Positions 19,070 through 33,206 of a stretch of 64,000 nucleotides of DNA are shown here, piece after piece. Origin of the DNA: Valencia hispanica (Eukaryota; Chordata; Actinopteri; Cyprinodontiformes; Valenciidae). The position numbers were made by a program, and so were the translations under genes. Location of the stretch: NCBI GenBank assembly GCA_963556495.2, contig OY747709.1:16043900-16107899 (forward strand), read 5' to 3'. The notes under the pieces are model-generated. The model searched no databases. It was not told where the DNA came from and worked only from the letters and a program-made list of their open reading frames with translations. Position 1 is the first letter of the stretch. Every line of letters starts with the position of its first letter.

Positions 19070-19850
19070 TTATTTGCATTTAATAGACCAACCATGTAGA
19101 CTGTATATATAAGATGGATGGAGCCTCTGTGATGTCACACGTAGGTTTCTGAAGAGCTGAACTGAAGCCCGGTGGGTGGTTCCCACCACGGCCATCTTGG
19201 CAGCGTCATGGGTTTCGTCGCTGCCGGAAAATACAAAAATGAGCAAGGAGGTGGAGCTGAGAGTGGGGCTGTGAGGGTGCGGGCGGATGATTGACACCCA
19301 TAAAACTAAGGCCAATGTAGCCACGAGCTAACTGAGCTAACCCGAAGCTAACTGAAGCTAACGGAGGTTAGCGGGCGCATTTAATCAGAAACAGATGGAT
19401 TAGCAACTCTGCTACCCTCTGCCTTCTAGGCTGTAAATAAAATTATATTAAGGCCTTCCCTGGTGCAAATGTGAGTGTGGGGGATGGGGGGTTGGGGGTA
19501 GGGTGGTGCAAGTTATAAAATAATACACCCCCTCAGTAAATATGACCTATTAAACCTAAAAGATTTTTTTGTACCAGGCTGAAGTTGGCATTTTTAATAT
19601 GGGAGCCAATGGGAACTTGGTCCTTTCTGCAGCCAGCTCCCAGTGGATGAGGGGGGAACTGAAATTTTTGTCACCTTGGCTTCACTTTTGGCCAGCGGAG
19701 TTTGCTCCTTGAGACCAACAAACATTAACACATAAATGTGAATTGGAAGAAAGAGGTAAAAGCTACGCGGAAATAAAGTCCAAAAAGTGTGGATTTGTGC
19801 ATGATCACTCTGATACCTCTAAAGGAAATTTAAGCAACCAATTGCCACCT
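19070..19850. repeat. Probable interspersed repeat (unclassified DNA element)
   Basis: The segment around 19085-19220 and 19580-19720 (GGAGCCTCTGTGATGTCAC; GGGAGCCAATGGGAACTTGG; CTTGGCTTCACTTTTGGCC) resembles a common fish nonautonomous DNA repeat. It contains a short GCTAACTGAAGCTAAC repetition (19325-19365). I cannot define its ends. Confidence 0.35.
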
Positions 19851-19871
19851 GAAAGGCAAGGCATGGCAATT

Positions 19872-20473
19872 TTATTTGTTTAGCACACTTTCAACAGCAG
19901 GGTAATTCAAGGTGCTTTTTAGTCTCGATTTAAAGCAGTTCAGAGTTTCAGCAGCTCTACACTCGTCAGGAAGTTTGCTCCAGATAAGGGGAGCATAGAA
20001 ACTGAAAGCTGCTTCTCCATGTTTAGTTCTGAGTCTAGGGATGTTTAGTAGGCTAGAGTTGGAGGACCTGAGTGGTCTTGGGGGTTGGTACCGTGACAAC
20101 AGGTCTTCAACATATTTTGGTGCTAAGCCATGTAATGATTTATAAATCAGTAGGAGTATTTTGAAGTCTATTCTCTGAGCTACAGGGAGCCAGTGTAAGG
20201 ACTTTAGAACTGGGGTGATGTGCTCTACTTTCCTGGTTCTAGTGAGGACACGAGCAGCAGTGTTCTGGATCACCTGCAGCTGTCTGAATTTTCAGGCAGA
20301 CCTGTGAAGATGCTGTTGCAGTAATCAATCCGACTACAGATGAACGCATGGATGAGTTTTTCTAGGTCCTGTTGCGACATCAGTCCTTTAATTCTAGAAA
20401 TGTTCTTCAGGTGATAGAAGGCTGACCTTGTTATTGCCTTTATGTGACCCTGGAGGTTCAGGTCTGAGTCCAT
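19872..20473 (-). pseudogene. L2 reverse transcriptase C-terminal region, frameshifted
   Basis: Two overlapping frames: 20270-20473 has the FYHLKNISRIK and SRIDYCNSIFTGLP motifs, and 19872-20273 has VLTRTRKVEHITPVL, LHWLPVAQRIDFKILLL and the W.KLPDE..AA end. The order matches 60286-60927 in the other L2 copy. A frameshift lies near 20272. Confidence 0.85.
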
Positions 20474-20527
20474 AACTACACCTAGGTTTCGTGCCTGATC
20501 AGTAGTTTCTAGCTGTATTAACTGAAG

Positions 20528-21259
20528 CTATGTGCTGACTCTTGATCGTTCCTCTTTGGGTCCAAAAATAATTACTTCAGTTTTGTTTCTATTCAGCTGG
20601 AGAAAGTTATGGCACATCCAACCATTTATTTGGTCAATGCATTTATTTAGGGTTTGAATGGGTTCAGAGTCACCTGGTGACATTGTAATGTAAAGCTGAG
20701 TGTCATCCATGTAGTTATGGTAGCTAATGTCATTGGTTGCTATAATCTTGCCTAGTGGGAGCATGTAGATATTAAATAAGAGGGGCCCCAGGATGGAACC
20801 CTGGGGTACCCCACATGTGATTTCTGTTCGTTCTGATGAAAAGTTTCCTATTGAAACATAGAAGTCCCTATTCTTTAGGTAAGACTCAAACCAGCCAAGT
20901 AGTGTACCAGAAAGTCCGACCCAGCTCTCCAGTCGTTCCAGTAGTATATCATGATCAACAGTGTCAAATGCTGCACTGAGGTCCAACAGAACCAGCACTG
21001 TGGTTCTACCACAGTCTGTATTTATGTGGATGTCATTGAATATTTTGGCGAGGGCAGTCTCTGTGCTGTGGTGTGCATGGAAACCAGACTGAAAAACATC
21101 AAAACGGTTTGTCATTGAAAGACACCTATTTAGTAAAGAGAGTCCACAGGAGTGTAATTTAATTTTAGGATAAATGTAGCAGTTCTGTGAAGGCCTCAGA
21201 GGTTTGTCAGAGAACATTAGAGAACAAATAGCATTATGAGTCCCCATAATAAGGAACAT
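20528..21259 (-). pseudogene. L2 reverse transcriptase core, open for 243 codons
   Basis: Shows [18 protein letters not shown] (first catalytic aspartate region), [21 protein letters not shown] (thumb-side motif), and YMDDTQLY (catalytic DD, with Met where Ala is usual), then [12 protein letters not shown]. This enzyme copies LINE RNA into DNA at the target nick. It lacks the N-terminal endonuclease and stops at 20528, before the extension in the next frame. Confidence 0.88.
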
Positions 21260-21290
21260 AGCAAGGAGAAAGTTGTGTTCATCTACTGTT

Positions 21291-22448
21291 CAAATAATCA
21301 TCTAAAAATGGAAAAAATATCTTTGCAACTGCAAAGATATGGCCGTCCACCTCTGTTCTATAATCATCCTGCCGGCTTTGAGAGAGAATGCACGTTTAAG
21401 CGACATTAATTTCTCACATAAAGCCAGAGAAAACAACCTCTGTTCTAAGTAACATTATTCTAGAATGATATGCGTTCATGTCTTTCAGCTAATCCTTTAT
21501 CCTTCCACAGTAACCTCCCCCCTACAGTGCTCTCAGTGTAGCATGCCCAATAACGAGTCCTTTACATCTAATCAAGTATGAAGTGTGCAAATGTGTTTTA
21601 GAAATGTCAAAGTTCTCTCTTTGTGCTGAGTTTGACATGTTAAAATGCCTTAGTTACAAGCATGTGGATACATCTCGAAGAGTCTGCCCACTGAGTCATT
21701 TTCTATCTTTTGTGCTTGACTGTCCTTTGCTCCCCGAAGATAAAAATAAAAAGCTAGCCATCCCTTAAATTCTTCCCTATGTTTGTTTCATCAGTGTGAG
21801 CGTGAAACGTCGCCGGATGGTGAGTAAACATGTATGCATGGACAAGCTTTATTTGTGCTGGGCCATCACACGTTCATTCCCAATTGGGGAAATTGGTTGA
21901 ACAGGGGACGAATCTTGCAACTCGTTAATTCTGCTTGGCGTGTTCACTTCGGTGGATAAAAACACAGTTATTTCTGCTTTTATGGGACTTAGTTGGTGCA
22001 GGACTATTTCATGCCTGCGGCACTGGTTTTTACAATGTGTGAAGTGAAGGACGATGGAGTGCCATGCGCACACTGACCAGCCGTCCCCCCCTCTCCACCT
22101 TTTCTGTCTCTTCTCCTCAGCCTTGTTTCTGAGACTTGCATGCTCCAGAGTTTGATCTCACCACATTCAACCCAAAAGAAGGTCACAGATTGATCTACTT
22201 AAGGTACTTAAGGCCTCCAAGTCAATTCTAGGTTAACCCTTGACTTTCAGTGAGGAGTCGACACATTTCCGGTGCTTGCTTTGGTTTTCTTCTCACATGC
22301 ATGTTTGCTTAAATGGTACCAATGGTACTTAACAGTGTAGAAGTGAGTGTGCATGCTTGTTTGTCTCATGTGTCTTTATGTTGAAGTCTGATAGACTGGC
22401 AATTATTCTAGAGTGTTCCCAGCTTCTCCTCTGGTGACAGTACGCTTA
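21291..22448. other. No gene recognised
   Basis: AT-rich sequence without TE motifs that I can identify and without protein-like frames. Confidence 0.45.
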
Positions 22449-22628
22449 AGCCTAGTTCACGCTTCTCCATCTGTGGAGGTGCAGAAACACACAGCGTCAT
22501 TATCCGTTGACGCAAGGTCTCTCCAACTGGCACCCACAGACGGACGGAGTAGAGCCCACTTTTTTTAATATGGGGCGAACAATATGGATTGGTCAGCCCA
22601 ACATCAGCCCAAGGTCATTTCATCAGAA
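22449..22628. mobile_element. Fragment of a Harbinger-like MITE
   Basis: Left end AGCCTAGTTCACGCTTCT follows TTA. Internal sequence (GCGTCATTATCCGTTGACGCA, CGGAGTAGAGCCC, AACATCAGCCCAAG) matches the left half of the full element at 36122-36792. It is cut where the Tc1 relic begins. Confidence 0.65.
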
Positions 22629-23107
22629 AGAGAAATCTAAATCAAATCAATATTTGGTGTGACCACCCTTTGCTTTCAAAACAGCATCAATTCTTCTAGG
22701 TACACTTGCACACAGTTTTTGAAGGAACTTGGCTGATAGGTTGTTCCAAACATTTTGGAGAACCAACCACAGATCTGCTGTGGATGTAGGTTCCTCATAT
22801 CCTTCTGTCTCTTCATGTAATCCCAGACACACTCGATGATTTTGAGATCGGGGGTCTGTGGGGGCCAAACCATCACTTCCAGGACTTCTTTGTTCTTCTT
22901 CACACTGAAAATAGTTCTTAATGACTTTGGCTGTATGTTTGGCATCATTGTCCTGCTGCAGGATGAATTTGGGGACAATCATATGCCTTCCTGATGGTAT
23001 TGGATGATGGATAAGTATCTGCCTGGATTTATCAGCATTTAGAACACCATTAATCCTGACCAAATCTTCAACTCCATTTGTAGAAATGCAGTCCCAAACG
23101 TCCAATA
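22629..23107 (-). mobile_element. Tc1 relic, family C, with transposase C-terminus
   Basis: Minus-strand frames (22647-23126 and 22676-22978) give the end of a Tc1 transposase: KFILQQDNDAKHTAK (second catalytic aspartate), then WPPQTPDLKIIECVWDYMKR and RIDAVLKAKGGHTKY at the end. A frameshift separates the two halves. The N-terminal half is missing: the element runs into the (AC)n(AT)n tract at 23108. Confidence 0.85.
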
Positions 23108-24441
<1,334 letters not shown>

Positions 24442-25163
24442 TAATGCCTCGCAAAAGTATTCAGCCCCCTTAACATTTGCACTTTTATTTTTCTTACCGC
24501 AACCACAAATTGTAGTGTATTTTATTTGAATTTCACCTGATGGACCACCTCAGAGTAGTGAAGTAGTATAACTATGAAGTGGGAAAAAAATAATTTACAA
24601 ATGAATATCTGAAAAATGTGGCAACCATTTCTGTTTGATCCCCCCAAGGTTGGTACTTTGCAGGACTGCATGTTGTCACAACACAGCGTTGTCTATTGCC
24701 TTTTGGAAAATATCTACAGCTCTGCCAAGATTGGGAAGTCTTGCCACAGATTCTCAATTGATTCTCAAACTTAGGTCTGCTCTTTGATTGGATCATCCGA
24801 ACACAGGAACCCTTCATTGTAGATCTGCCAGTATGCTTAGTGCTACTGTTATTGTGAACTTCCTCCCCAGCATGGAGTCTTTAGCAGCCTCTTACAGGAT
24901 TTCTATCAGGACTGTCCTGCATAAAGCTCCATCCATCTTTCCATCAACTCTAACCAGCTTCTTTGTCCCTCTAAGGCCTTCAAAGAACACCTGGATTTTT
25001 TTCTGAGACTTCTGAGGGCAATTGGTTGCACTGGACTTTATTTAAGACTAGAAATTGTATTTATAAAAAGGAAAAAAAAGGAAAACCATGTATCATTTTC
25101 TTTCCTTACAATTATGTGCTACTTTGTGTTGCTCGATCGTGTGAATGCTTTTGCAAGGCACCG
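24442..25163 (-). mobile_element. Degraded Tc1/mariner copy, family A, shortened
   Basis: The left end has GCCTCGCAAAAGTATTCAG and the right end GAATGCTTTTGCAAGGCAC, inverted partners like those at 15576-16690. Internal matches in the minus sense include the transposase region near 24870-24990. At about 720 bp it is internally deleted. Confidence 0.8.
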
Positions 25164-26935
25164 TATACCTAAAAGATCATCACGTAACATTGACATGACA
25201 TCGGTGCGACCATCAAACAATCATGAGATCGTCCACCGTCTTACCTTCCCCCTAAACTTCTTTGTTTCGCCTCCACTATAAGCTTTCTCCCTGGGCTCTT
25301 GACTACTTAATGGATTTGAAGCCAAAGCGTTCAATCAGTGCCCACCACCGCCGCCTTCTCCTTCCATTTCCCCACAATAGAGCCAGGACTTTCTAATTAA
25401 ACCACCGGCTGTTCTTCTGAGAAACTGCAGTTTGAAAGCTGTGAAGTGAATATCCATTAATTCAAATGAATATCACAGATGTGGTAATGAAATGTGCCTC
25501 CACTTTGGCTTTTCCATCCTCTTTTATTGACAACACACTTCGTTCATGTGTGGATTGTTTTTGTTAATTACAAATTAGATTGCTCTTGTGTTTAAGAGGT
25601 ACAAGAGAAAAATAACTTTGAGTTGATGAGCCACGATCAGAGGCCCTGACTGTGAAGAGTTGAAAGCATTTGAAGTCCAATATGGTGTCCAACACAGTAA
25701 TGTGCTGTGAGAAAGTGTTCTCTTGGATTGAAGAGAAACTTTTTTGGCACACATCTTTTTCTCACAGCGAACCTCAGACTCCTTAAATATCTGTTCCAAC
25801 TTGCAGCTTTGGGAAAGAACAGTGACTGATTTTGTTTTTCTGCTTTGTCGCAGCAGTGTGACTGGCAAGTCATTCTTCCAAAACCGTGCGCGGTATTTGA
25901 AATGCAAATGAGTTTTTTTTTTTTTTTCTGAAGCAGTTGCCAGGGTGCTTTTGATAAAACTGAAATTCTGCTCTGCATTTTCTAAGAGGAAAGGTGCGGT
26001 TCGGAAGTGACAGCTTTGTGCACTAGAGAACTGGAAAACATCCAGATTCTTGACCTTTGGATTAAATCACTGCTTTTTTTTTGTGCTGATGATGGAGTTC
26101 TTTGGTCTCAATAAACTGTGACCTGCTCAGCACCTTAAGCTCTACAGATGTGACCAACTGTCTGGAAAAACTGCCTGCACAGTTTTCTGTTTGGGAGAAA
26201 AAAAATGGTTGGTCAAAATATAATTCTCTCAAGGTCTTGCTCAAAGTTGCATGCAACAAAGTGTTTCTATTTACACTCGCTGACAAAAGAAGTCAAGTGA
26301 AATCACTGGACAGGCTACAGTCCAAGAAGGAACTATATTAATGGATATTAACAGAGTTCAGTAAGTTTGTTACTGCTTTCTCAGCTGAACAACGTCCGCT
26401 TTACTACTCTGAAGTTACATTTTTGCAATCTATCAGCGGTGTCAATCCACCTGAGCAACTATTCATGAATCCACCAGAATTATCTCCCAACAACTTTGAG
26501 ATTTTATCGGTTTACCGATATCATTTTGCATATTAACCCTGATGTTGTTTGGCTGACAAAACAGCAACAAACTCGACGAGAGTCTCACATGAAAGTCTAA
26601 ATTATCTATATTCATGAATATAAAATGGTGTTGCATTTTCAGGTGGAGGTCATTTAAATGGATAAAATCTACTAATAGTAGGGTTCTCCATATGCAGCTG
26701 TATTCCACTGCTCTGGAGATTTTTTTTTTTTTTGGGGGGGAGATTTCTTTGCGGTTCTGCAAGCTCAGTGATATGACATCTATCTACTACAGTTGAGGAA
26801 GCCATTACTGATCATAACTTCACAGAACCGAATCCAAACTATACCTTTAACCGTTCATAATTATGATCTAATCTCCTTCTCTGTGACTTTTCACCAAGAG
26901 ATGTGACAAGGATGCAGATTGATCCCCCTCAAAAG
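25164..26935. other. No gene recognised
   Basis: Includes T-runs at 25914-25929 and 26720-26735. 25270-25560 is rich in homeodomain-type TAATTA cores and might be a conserved noncoding element, but this cannot be judged without an alignment. Confidence 0.4.
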
Positions 26936-27290
26936 GTTTTGTTTATTTATTGTCTAGACTTGCTTGTCAACGCGGGATCACGGGGGCGACTGGTGACCCG
27001 GGCAGGTCGCCAGCCCATCACAGGGCAACACAGAGACACACAGGACAAACAAACGACACACAAGCTAACTCCTAGCTACGATTTAAAGAGACCAATGAAC
27101 CTAAAAGTCGCTGTGTGGCCTGTTGGAGGAAGCGGAGTACCCTGAGAGAATCCAAAGTGCATGAGCAGAACATGCAAACTCTTTCCAAAGAGGTCCAAGT
27201 CGGGATTCAAAACCCAGGACCTTCTTCCTGCAAGGTAAAAAGGCTAACAGCTGCTGCTTCATGCAACTTGATTCCCATAGTTTCTTGGTT
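26936..27290 (-). mobile_element. tRNA-derived SINE-like repeat
   Basis: Carries GGCAGGTCGCCAGCCCATCACAG, then GAACATGCAAACTC and CGGGATTCAAAACCCAGGACC. The reverse complement of the last piece resembles a tRNA B-box (GGTT.GAATCC), so the tRNA-like head lies at the right and the body to the left, on the minus strand. Related pieces occur at 39904-40130, 47285-47425, 59430-59475 and 63050-63175. Confidence 0.6.
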
Positions 27291-27743
27291 TCCTACCTCA
27301 GGATTTCCTTCCTCCTCCTTCATGTGTGGCCGTTAGCTGTAAATACATATAACGAGGTCAGACAAGACTGCTAAAGATGTGTTTTGTTTCTAATATAGCA
27401 GTGCTCCTGGGAATCTGAAGGTCGCTCCATGTAAAATTTCTCTTGGAATACATTTGAAGAATTTACAGCCGGGAGGAGCGTTGCTCACTAGAAGGATGCA
27501 CACATCCCATCTGACCTGGAAACCCCTCCAGGGGTCCTGGTAACAGTGCTGGCTCGTGAATATGAATGAAGTCGGTTTCCGTGAAGGTACATGTCATCAA
27601 CTTAGAGAGTTCATTAGCCAATTAAATTTAGAGATACATGGTCACTAAATGGATTTGATCTCTTTTGGGTTTTGCAGGGACCCTTTGGGAAATTAAGGTG
27701 AAAAATGAATTACCCCTGAGGTCTCTGGTTCTCTTTGCCTTGT

Positions 27744-27801
<58 letters not shown>

Positions 27802-29113
27802 CCTCCCTCCCTCCCCTGAAATGCACCTGCTAAATCTGGGGTCCATGGAAACAGCTCTCTTTGGGGCCTGAAATAGTGCATATCCATAATCCCTTGCCAG
27901 CTCATCCACATATAGGGCCATTGAAAAAATGGGAAAACATTCCCTTGTGGGTATTTGCCTGTTAGATGGATGTGAAGATATTTAGGATTGTTGGATAATA
28001 GAAAATCTAAAATAGCACTGTGCTTAGAAAAGGGAGCAAAATGGATCCTGTTTGTCTTGTGAGTCAACCAATTTATTGAATTTCCCACTGTCCCTAAAAT
28101 CATCCTTCACTATGAATTTCCAAGGCTGACTGCTCCGGTACAGCAGAGATATGCTGCCTATCATATGACACAGGTTTCATTTGTTCTTCGAACAGGATGG
28201 AGAGGCACTCCAGAGACGGAGTAAGCAGCAGAGAAAGAGGAGGAGAGACGGAAAAGGCCACAGAGTGTGGAACATTTTTGGCAGACAAATATCTGTTGTA
28301 GCTCCCCCTTCATCCAGATGCCAGGGCTGTGGGATTCCAAATTACGGCTGTAAATTTTACACAACTGCCTCACACTTGATTACCCTCAATCTGAGTTTTC
28401 GCTCTGCCTTTTACATTGCTGCAGTTTGTGCCTCTTTTCATTCCATTGATTTTGCTTTATTTTTCTCTTTCCATTCTAGCTGTTTATGCTCATTTGCCCA
28501 TTTCCTTCTTTATGTTTTCTGTTTTTTGCTGCCTGCATTTGTTTTTTTATCATTGAAACCATGTAATCAAATAACAAATCTCTGGTAAGAACAAATAGCT
28601 GGAAAATAACCAATAAACCTCTTTAAACAATTTGCATACATTTTATTCTGGTAGATTCTAATCAATGTTTGTCTAAAGAAATGTGGTGAGTTTAAAAGCT
28701 AAAAGATGCTTAAAAACGTTTGTTAAATTCCAACCACTTTTGAAAAAAATGCACGCAATCAACTAAATTCGTAAAATTATAACAAAGTCAGACTTTTCTT
28801 GAAAAGCAATCCAGCTCACTTTACATTTTCTTTCTCTTTGTATCATAAATCATTATCAATCTGGATAAAATACACCCTTACAACAAATATTCCTTGTGCA
28901 ACATGTCACTCGCTAATGTCAGGCAAGGTAGTTTACAGAGTGGAGGAGGGTGGCAAGCGTGGTCACAGCACAGAGTACATTTAATTGTGTCAATCTGGCA
29001 ACAAAAAACGCATTTGTGTTGTTCATGAGGAGGACTAAGGTGGACTAGAAGGGCCAGATTCCGTTTTCTAGTACCAACTCTGTATCCTGCAGAGACATGC
29101 AAAAATGTCATGT
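27291..29113. other. No gene recognised; (CT)n microsatellite
   Basis: Contains (CT)n followed by (CCCT)n at about 27749-27814. The long frames over it encode RERERE or SLSLSL and are artefacts. No other feature is supported. Confidence 0.5.
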
Positions 29114-29671
29114 TAGACGCATTTCCACTGTCGACACTTCAGGCTAATTCATTCAGATCTTTTTCTGACGGGGTAATCTGTCGGCCCGCTCCTCTCAGCC
29201 ACTATGTCTCCATACACAATCGGACCTTTAAGGAATCAGCTAAAGACATCCGCATAGCATGACAGTTTTAGCACTGAGCAGCGTCACTGATCAGCACAAA
29301 AAGGTGCCAAGAGCGGCAGAAACAACAAGAAATCGACAATGGAAGGAGCAGGGATGGTTGCTGCGTTTCTGTTTGCTGTTGTTAAAAACTGCTTCGCCAG
29401 CAACTCTTCTTTTTTTTTACAAAGGCGATTTTTTGGTGACATCTGCTCATTTCCCTCTGAATTACAACCAATCAGCAAGACTTAACCACAGCCCCCAGTG
29501 AGCGACTCGATCGGGCCATTCCGAGTACATACCCCCACACTGGTACTCCAGTGGTTCCTGAAATGGCTCCAAAAATGGCCCTGTCGGCCTGACCCGATGA
29601 AGTGAAGACGTGCATATCGGGAAGGTCCAGTCGAATTAACCCCGAAGTCTAGATAGCGGAAACGCGCCTAT
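29114..29671. mobile_element. MITE of about 558 bp
   Basis: Terminal inverted repeats: left TAGACGCATTTCCACT, right (reverse complement) TAGGCGCGTTTCCGCT. They match except at three positions, all G/A, with the right copy keeping CpGs. No coding capacity. Superfamily not assigned. Confidence 0.55.
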
Positions 29672-32284
29672 TGATTGGCAGATTTCGTCAAGACTTAATC
29701 ACCAAATAGACAGTTTTATGGTGGTTCTAGCCAAACCAGCTAGCCCCACCTGCCTCCACCTGCAGTACAGCCTATATCATCAATTCGGGCCAACAACATA
29801 TTTAATGTTTAGATAAGGAATTTGTTGCAAAAATAAAGTTGCTGTTAGAATTTAACCATTAGGTCTACCTAATATTAGCGCTGCACAATATATCACAAAC
29901 GCAGTATTATTACAATATCAGTATATTAATATTGTAAAGTACTGTTTGGGAGGCAGTAATTAGTTTGCTAATACATTCCAAGTTCCTTGAGATGATACTT
30001 TGCATTTCAATAAGATCCAGTTAAATGGAGTGTCAGTGCTCTAGATACCCACACCTGACCCCACTAACAATTGCAAAGATGTTAAAGGTCAGAAGGAACA
30101 TTGGTTGAACAGATGAATCAGGGAAATCTGAATTCATCATAACTGATGTTGTCTTTCAATATGTACCAACCATGTTATCAATGGATGATATCCAATCTTG
30201 TATATCCCAATTGGACATTATATTCACAAAGTAACCTAATGAGCAATGCACCCAATGTTTTCTATGTTTAGCCTACACAAAGACCTCATTTATACATGGG
30301 GCAGTGTTTTGTTTTATTTAGATGTAGATATTTAATTTATGTTTAGATGAAGCAAAACGGATAGCTTGAAATAGGATCTAAGCTTGTGGAGCTTTTTTAT
30401 TTTGCATAAATAATAAAACTATAATTGCACATCATAAAACGCCTAAAAAAGCAAACTCGGAGATAGATTTATTTGATTCAGTATGAATGAACTAACTTAA
30501 AAAAAATTTTTTTGTGTGTGAATTTGCTATAATAATGGATTCGTATGGAAACATACCATACATTTTGGTTTATTTGACTGGTAAAATAACAGCTGAGTTA
30601 AAGTTTCAGTTTATGTTTTATAAAAGACAAATTTCAGGAGTTCAGCATGTATTGCAGTTTTCAACCAGAACTTCACTCTCATGCACTAACAGCATCTGTG
30701 TAATCGTGTTGCTCAGAGAGTAGAAATGATGCAGTTCTGACAAAGATTTTTATTTTATTTTATTGCAATGATCATAAAAAACATAACTGGTACACATGAG
30801 CAGTCCTGGACTCGAGTTGTTTGCTCATATTGTAGTGTGTGGACAGCTAGCTCATCTAGGAAAAAGAAGAACTTCTAACTTTTTTGTTTGTCCATCTGGG
30901 CTAACACGGGTCCTTTGTTAAGACTTTAATAGATGATGAAGAACCAAAATACTTTTAGACTAAAAATAGTCTATATCAGTTTTATCCTAGTTGTTGATGA
31001 TTCATCTAGGCATTATTTAGATTAATTTTCGACAAAAAGGTGTGATTGGTAAGGTTGATTGAAATATAAATAATCTCATCATTGGCTATTATTTAAAACC
31101 CCAATTTTTTAAATGGTATTTGGTGTTTAGATGTTTAAACTTTCTTGCCTGCGAGGGAAGAACGCCAGACATTTCTCTGAGACTATGGTGAGATCTTGTA
31201 GTGTTCTTCCTCATCTAATCTTAATGCTTTAATATTTCATGCAGTTCAAGGCCTCCTTTGTAATCTGCCGCTGCAGCACTTTTCTGGACAGTATTTGAAT
31301 TATGTGCCTGCAAGCCATTCTCTGATTCAGGCAGGAAGCAGTCGTCCCCATGAAAAGAAATGGGGGTCACTTGTCATAATGGTGGAACACTTCTCTGCTA
31401 AATGGATGCTAAGATTAGCCCTTCTGAGAAAAGGATGAGTCATTATAATCTCTGTGCAAAGTAAAGGAAGCGGCCGTTCGACATTTAAGTGGACAGCACT
31501 GTGATTCCAGCAACAATAGAGCACAAGCTCCTGAGGGAGGTGAAAGGAATGTGAATGGCAAATGTCACAGAGGAAAGATTTCTTTTTTGCACCTCATATT
31601 CTAATTTGATTTTTCTCCCTTTTTCTTCCCCTCTTCTTTTGCTTTTCAAAGATGCATTAACCGCTCCTCCATGAAATGTTAATTGCATTGCTGTGAGTAA
31701 GAAAACACGAGAGGAAGCTGCGGAGACACGACTGCTGTTTCAGGACCGTTGAGTCACTTTCCCTGGGAAGCGGCTTGACGAGCAAACACAAACTTCCTGC
31801 TGTGGCCGTATGCTTGGCTGGCTGCCACTCTGCAATTTAACTCCCTGCCCAAAAAATAAATAATTCCAGTGTGCATCTCTGAAGAAGGATGGTTATACTA
31901 ATGCCAGGAGCCTCACATATTTACTTATGGGGGGAGAATCAACATGAAACACAATGCAATCATTTAGCCTTGTATTTTCTTACCAGATGACATAGTTGTA
32001 ATTAATTAAGTTTTAGGAAGCTGGAATTTCTTCCCCCGTCCAAAGACAGTGGAGTTACATGAAAGCTTCATGACTTTTGTGCGCTAATTATTTTTTACTG
32101 CCAGCTCGCTTCTTTCCTGAGGCTTTTTGTTTTGAAGCATAGACAATTAATAAAAACCTAACTCTGTAATTCTGAAATGTATTTAGATTAAATTCAGCCT
32201 CCTCCAGCTGGTTTCTAAAGCATTTTCATTTTAGAATTACAAACTTTTCCTTACTCAAATTTCTTTGGTTTTTTTTACATACAA
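29672..32284. other. Long stretch without a recognised gene
   Basis: AT-rich sequence with no TE ends I can define. 31650-32260 has several TAATTA cores and no repeat signature, so it is a reasonable place to look for conserved noncoding DNA. Confidence 0.4.
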
Positions 32285-32554
32285 AGGTAATGTCAAAAAG
32301 TCTGCAGACCCCTATGAAAACGCCAGGTTTTTTTTGTCTGTTTGTTTTTTGTATAACAAAATGTTGCATCTACTATGCAGAATGTGAAAAGCAACAAAAA
32401 AAGACCCTCCAATAATAAAGATTGATCGAATAGGTGTGTGTTCAAACTAGTAGTTTGTCGAAGCATCTTTTGATTCAGTTTCAGGATTCAGGGTCATTAC
32501 ACACCTCACACAAATTTTAAAGATGCTAAAAGGTAAAGCAATTGTCCTTTAGGA
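32285..32554 (-). mobile_element. Tc1 end fragment, family D
   Basis: GTCTGCAGACCCCTATGAAAACGCCAGG and GCATCTTTTGATTCAGTTTC match the arrangement at 49490-49640, the start of a minus-sense Tc1 relic. A solo LTR cuts it at 32560. Confidence 0.55.
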
Positions 32555-32559
32555 ATATG

Positions 32560-33201
32560 TGTTAGGTTCTTTAGGTGTTTGGGTTTTGAGTTTACACTTT
32601 AGTTTATTTCTTGGTGTTTTGTCATGCTTAATTTGAGTTTTTCCTTCCACCACGTTTTCTCACCCTCTTTTACCCTCTGGTGCTCTTATGTTAGGTTTCT
32701 CATCTTTAGGTTCATAGTGTTACTTACTTCGGGCTTTGTCTTCCTTCTATATATTCACTTCCTATCTTTAGATATTTTCACCTTTTGCTTCCTTGTTTAA
32801 TCTTATTTGCTTTTTCCTCTCATTGTTTGTCCCGTTAGTTCTGTTATACTTCATTCCTCTTCAGTATAGTTCTGTCTAGTCATTTCTTATGTTTTATTCT
32901 CGGCCTTCCTCTGTTTCCTCTTTTCCATTTTCCCTCTCTGCCCCAGCTGCTAATTGCCTCTACCTGTTCTCTCCCTCTCACCTGCAACTGCTTTCCACTG
33001 ATTGGTCCTCGGGTTTCTCTGCCATTTCCTCATTCAGTATTTATACCGTTCTCATTCACTCACTACTCACTGATTTGTCGACTTTGTTTCTTGTCTACCG
33101 GTTCCTGTGTTTCCGCCCTTTGTAAGTACCTACCATCATTAAAGAACATGCCTTCTCTGACTTGCCCGTCTGCTTCTGAGTCTGTACAGCAAAATCTGAC
33201 T
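32560..33201 (+). mobile_element. Solo LTR of a gypsy-like retrotransposon (642 bp)
   Basis: Begins TGTTAGGTTC and ends near AAAATCTGACT, with ATATG on both sides (32555-32559, 33202-33206) as a 5-bp target duplication. It is homologous over its length to 38588-39300. It has a TATA-like GTATTTATACC near 33040 and ATTAAA near 33138. No internal region remains, so it arose by recombination between LTRs. Confidence 0.8.
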
Positions 33202-33206
33202 ATATG

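Larger units (their letters stand above)
19860..21290 (-). mobile_element. 5'-truncated L2 LINE
   Basis: Three successive minus-strand frames cover reverse transcriptase and its C-terminal extension (20528-21259, 20270-20473, 19872-20273). The 5' end is truncated within the reverse transcriptase and no endonuclease is present. Typical for dead-on-arrival LINE inserts. Confidence 0.88.

Noticed and set aside
26936..27290. Functional tRNA gene
   Set aside because: Only a B-box-like stretch is present; no cloverleaf and the body is a multicopy SINE-like repeat.
27628..28103. Frames encoding RERERE and SLSLSL tracts
   Set aside because: Translation of the (CT)n microsatellite at 27749-27814.
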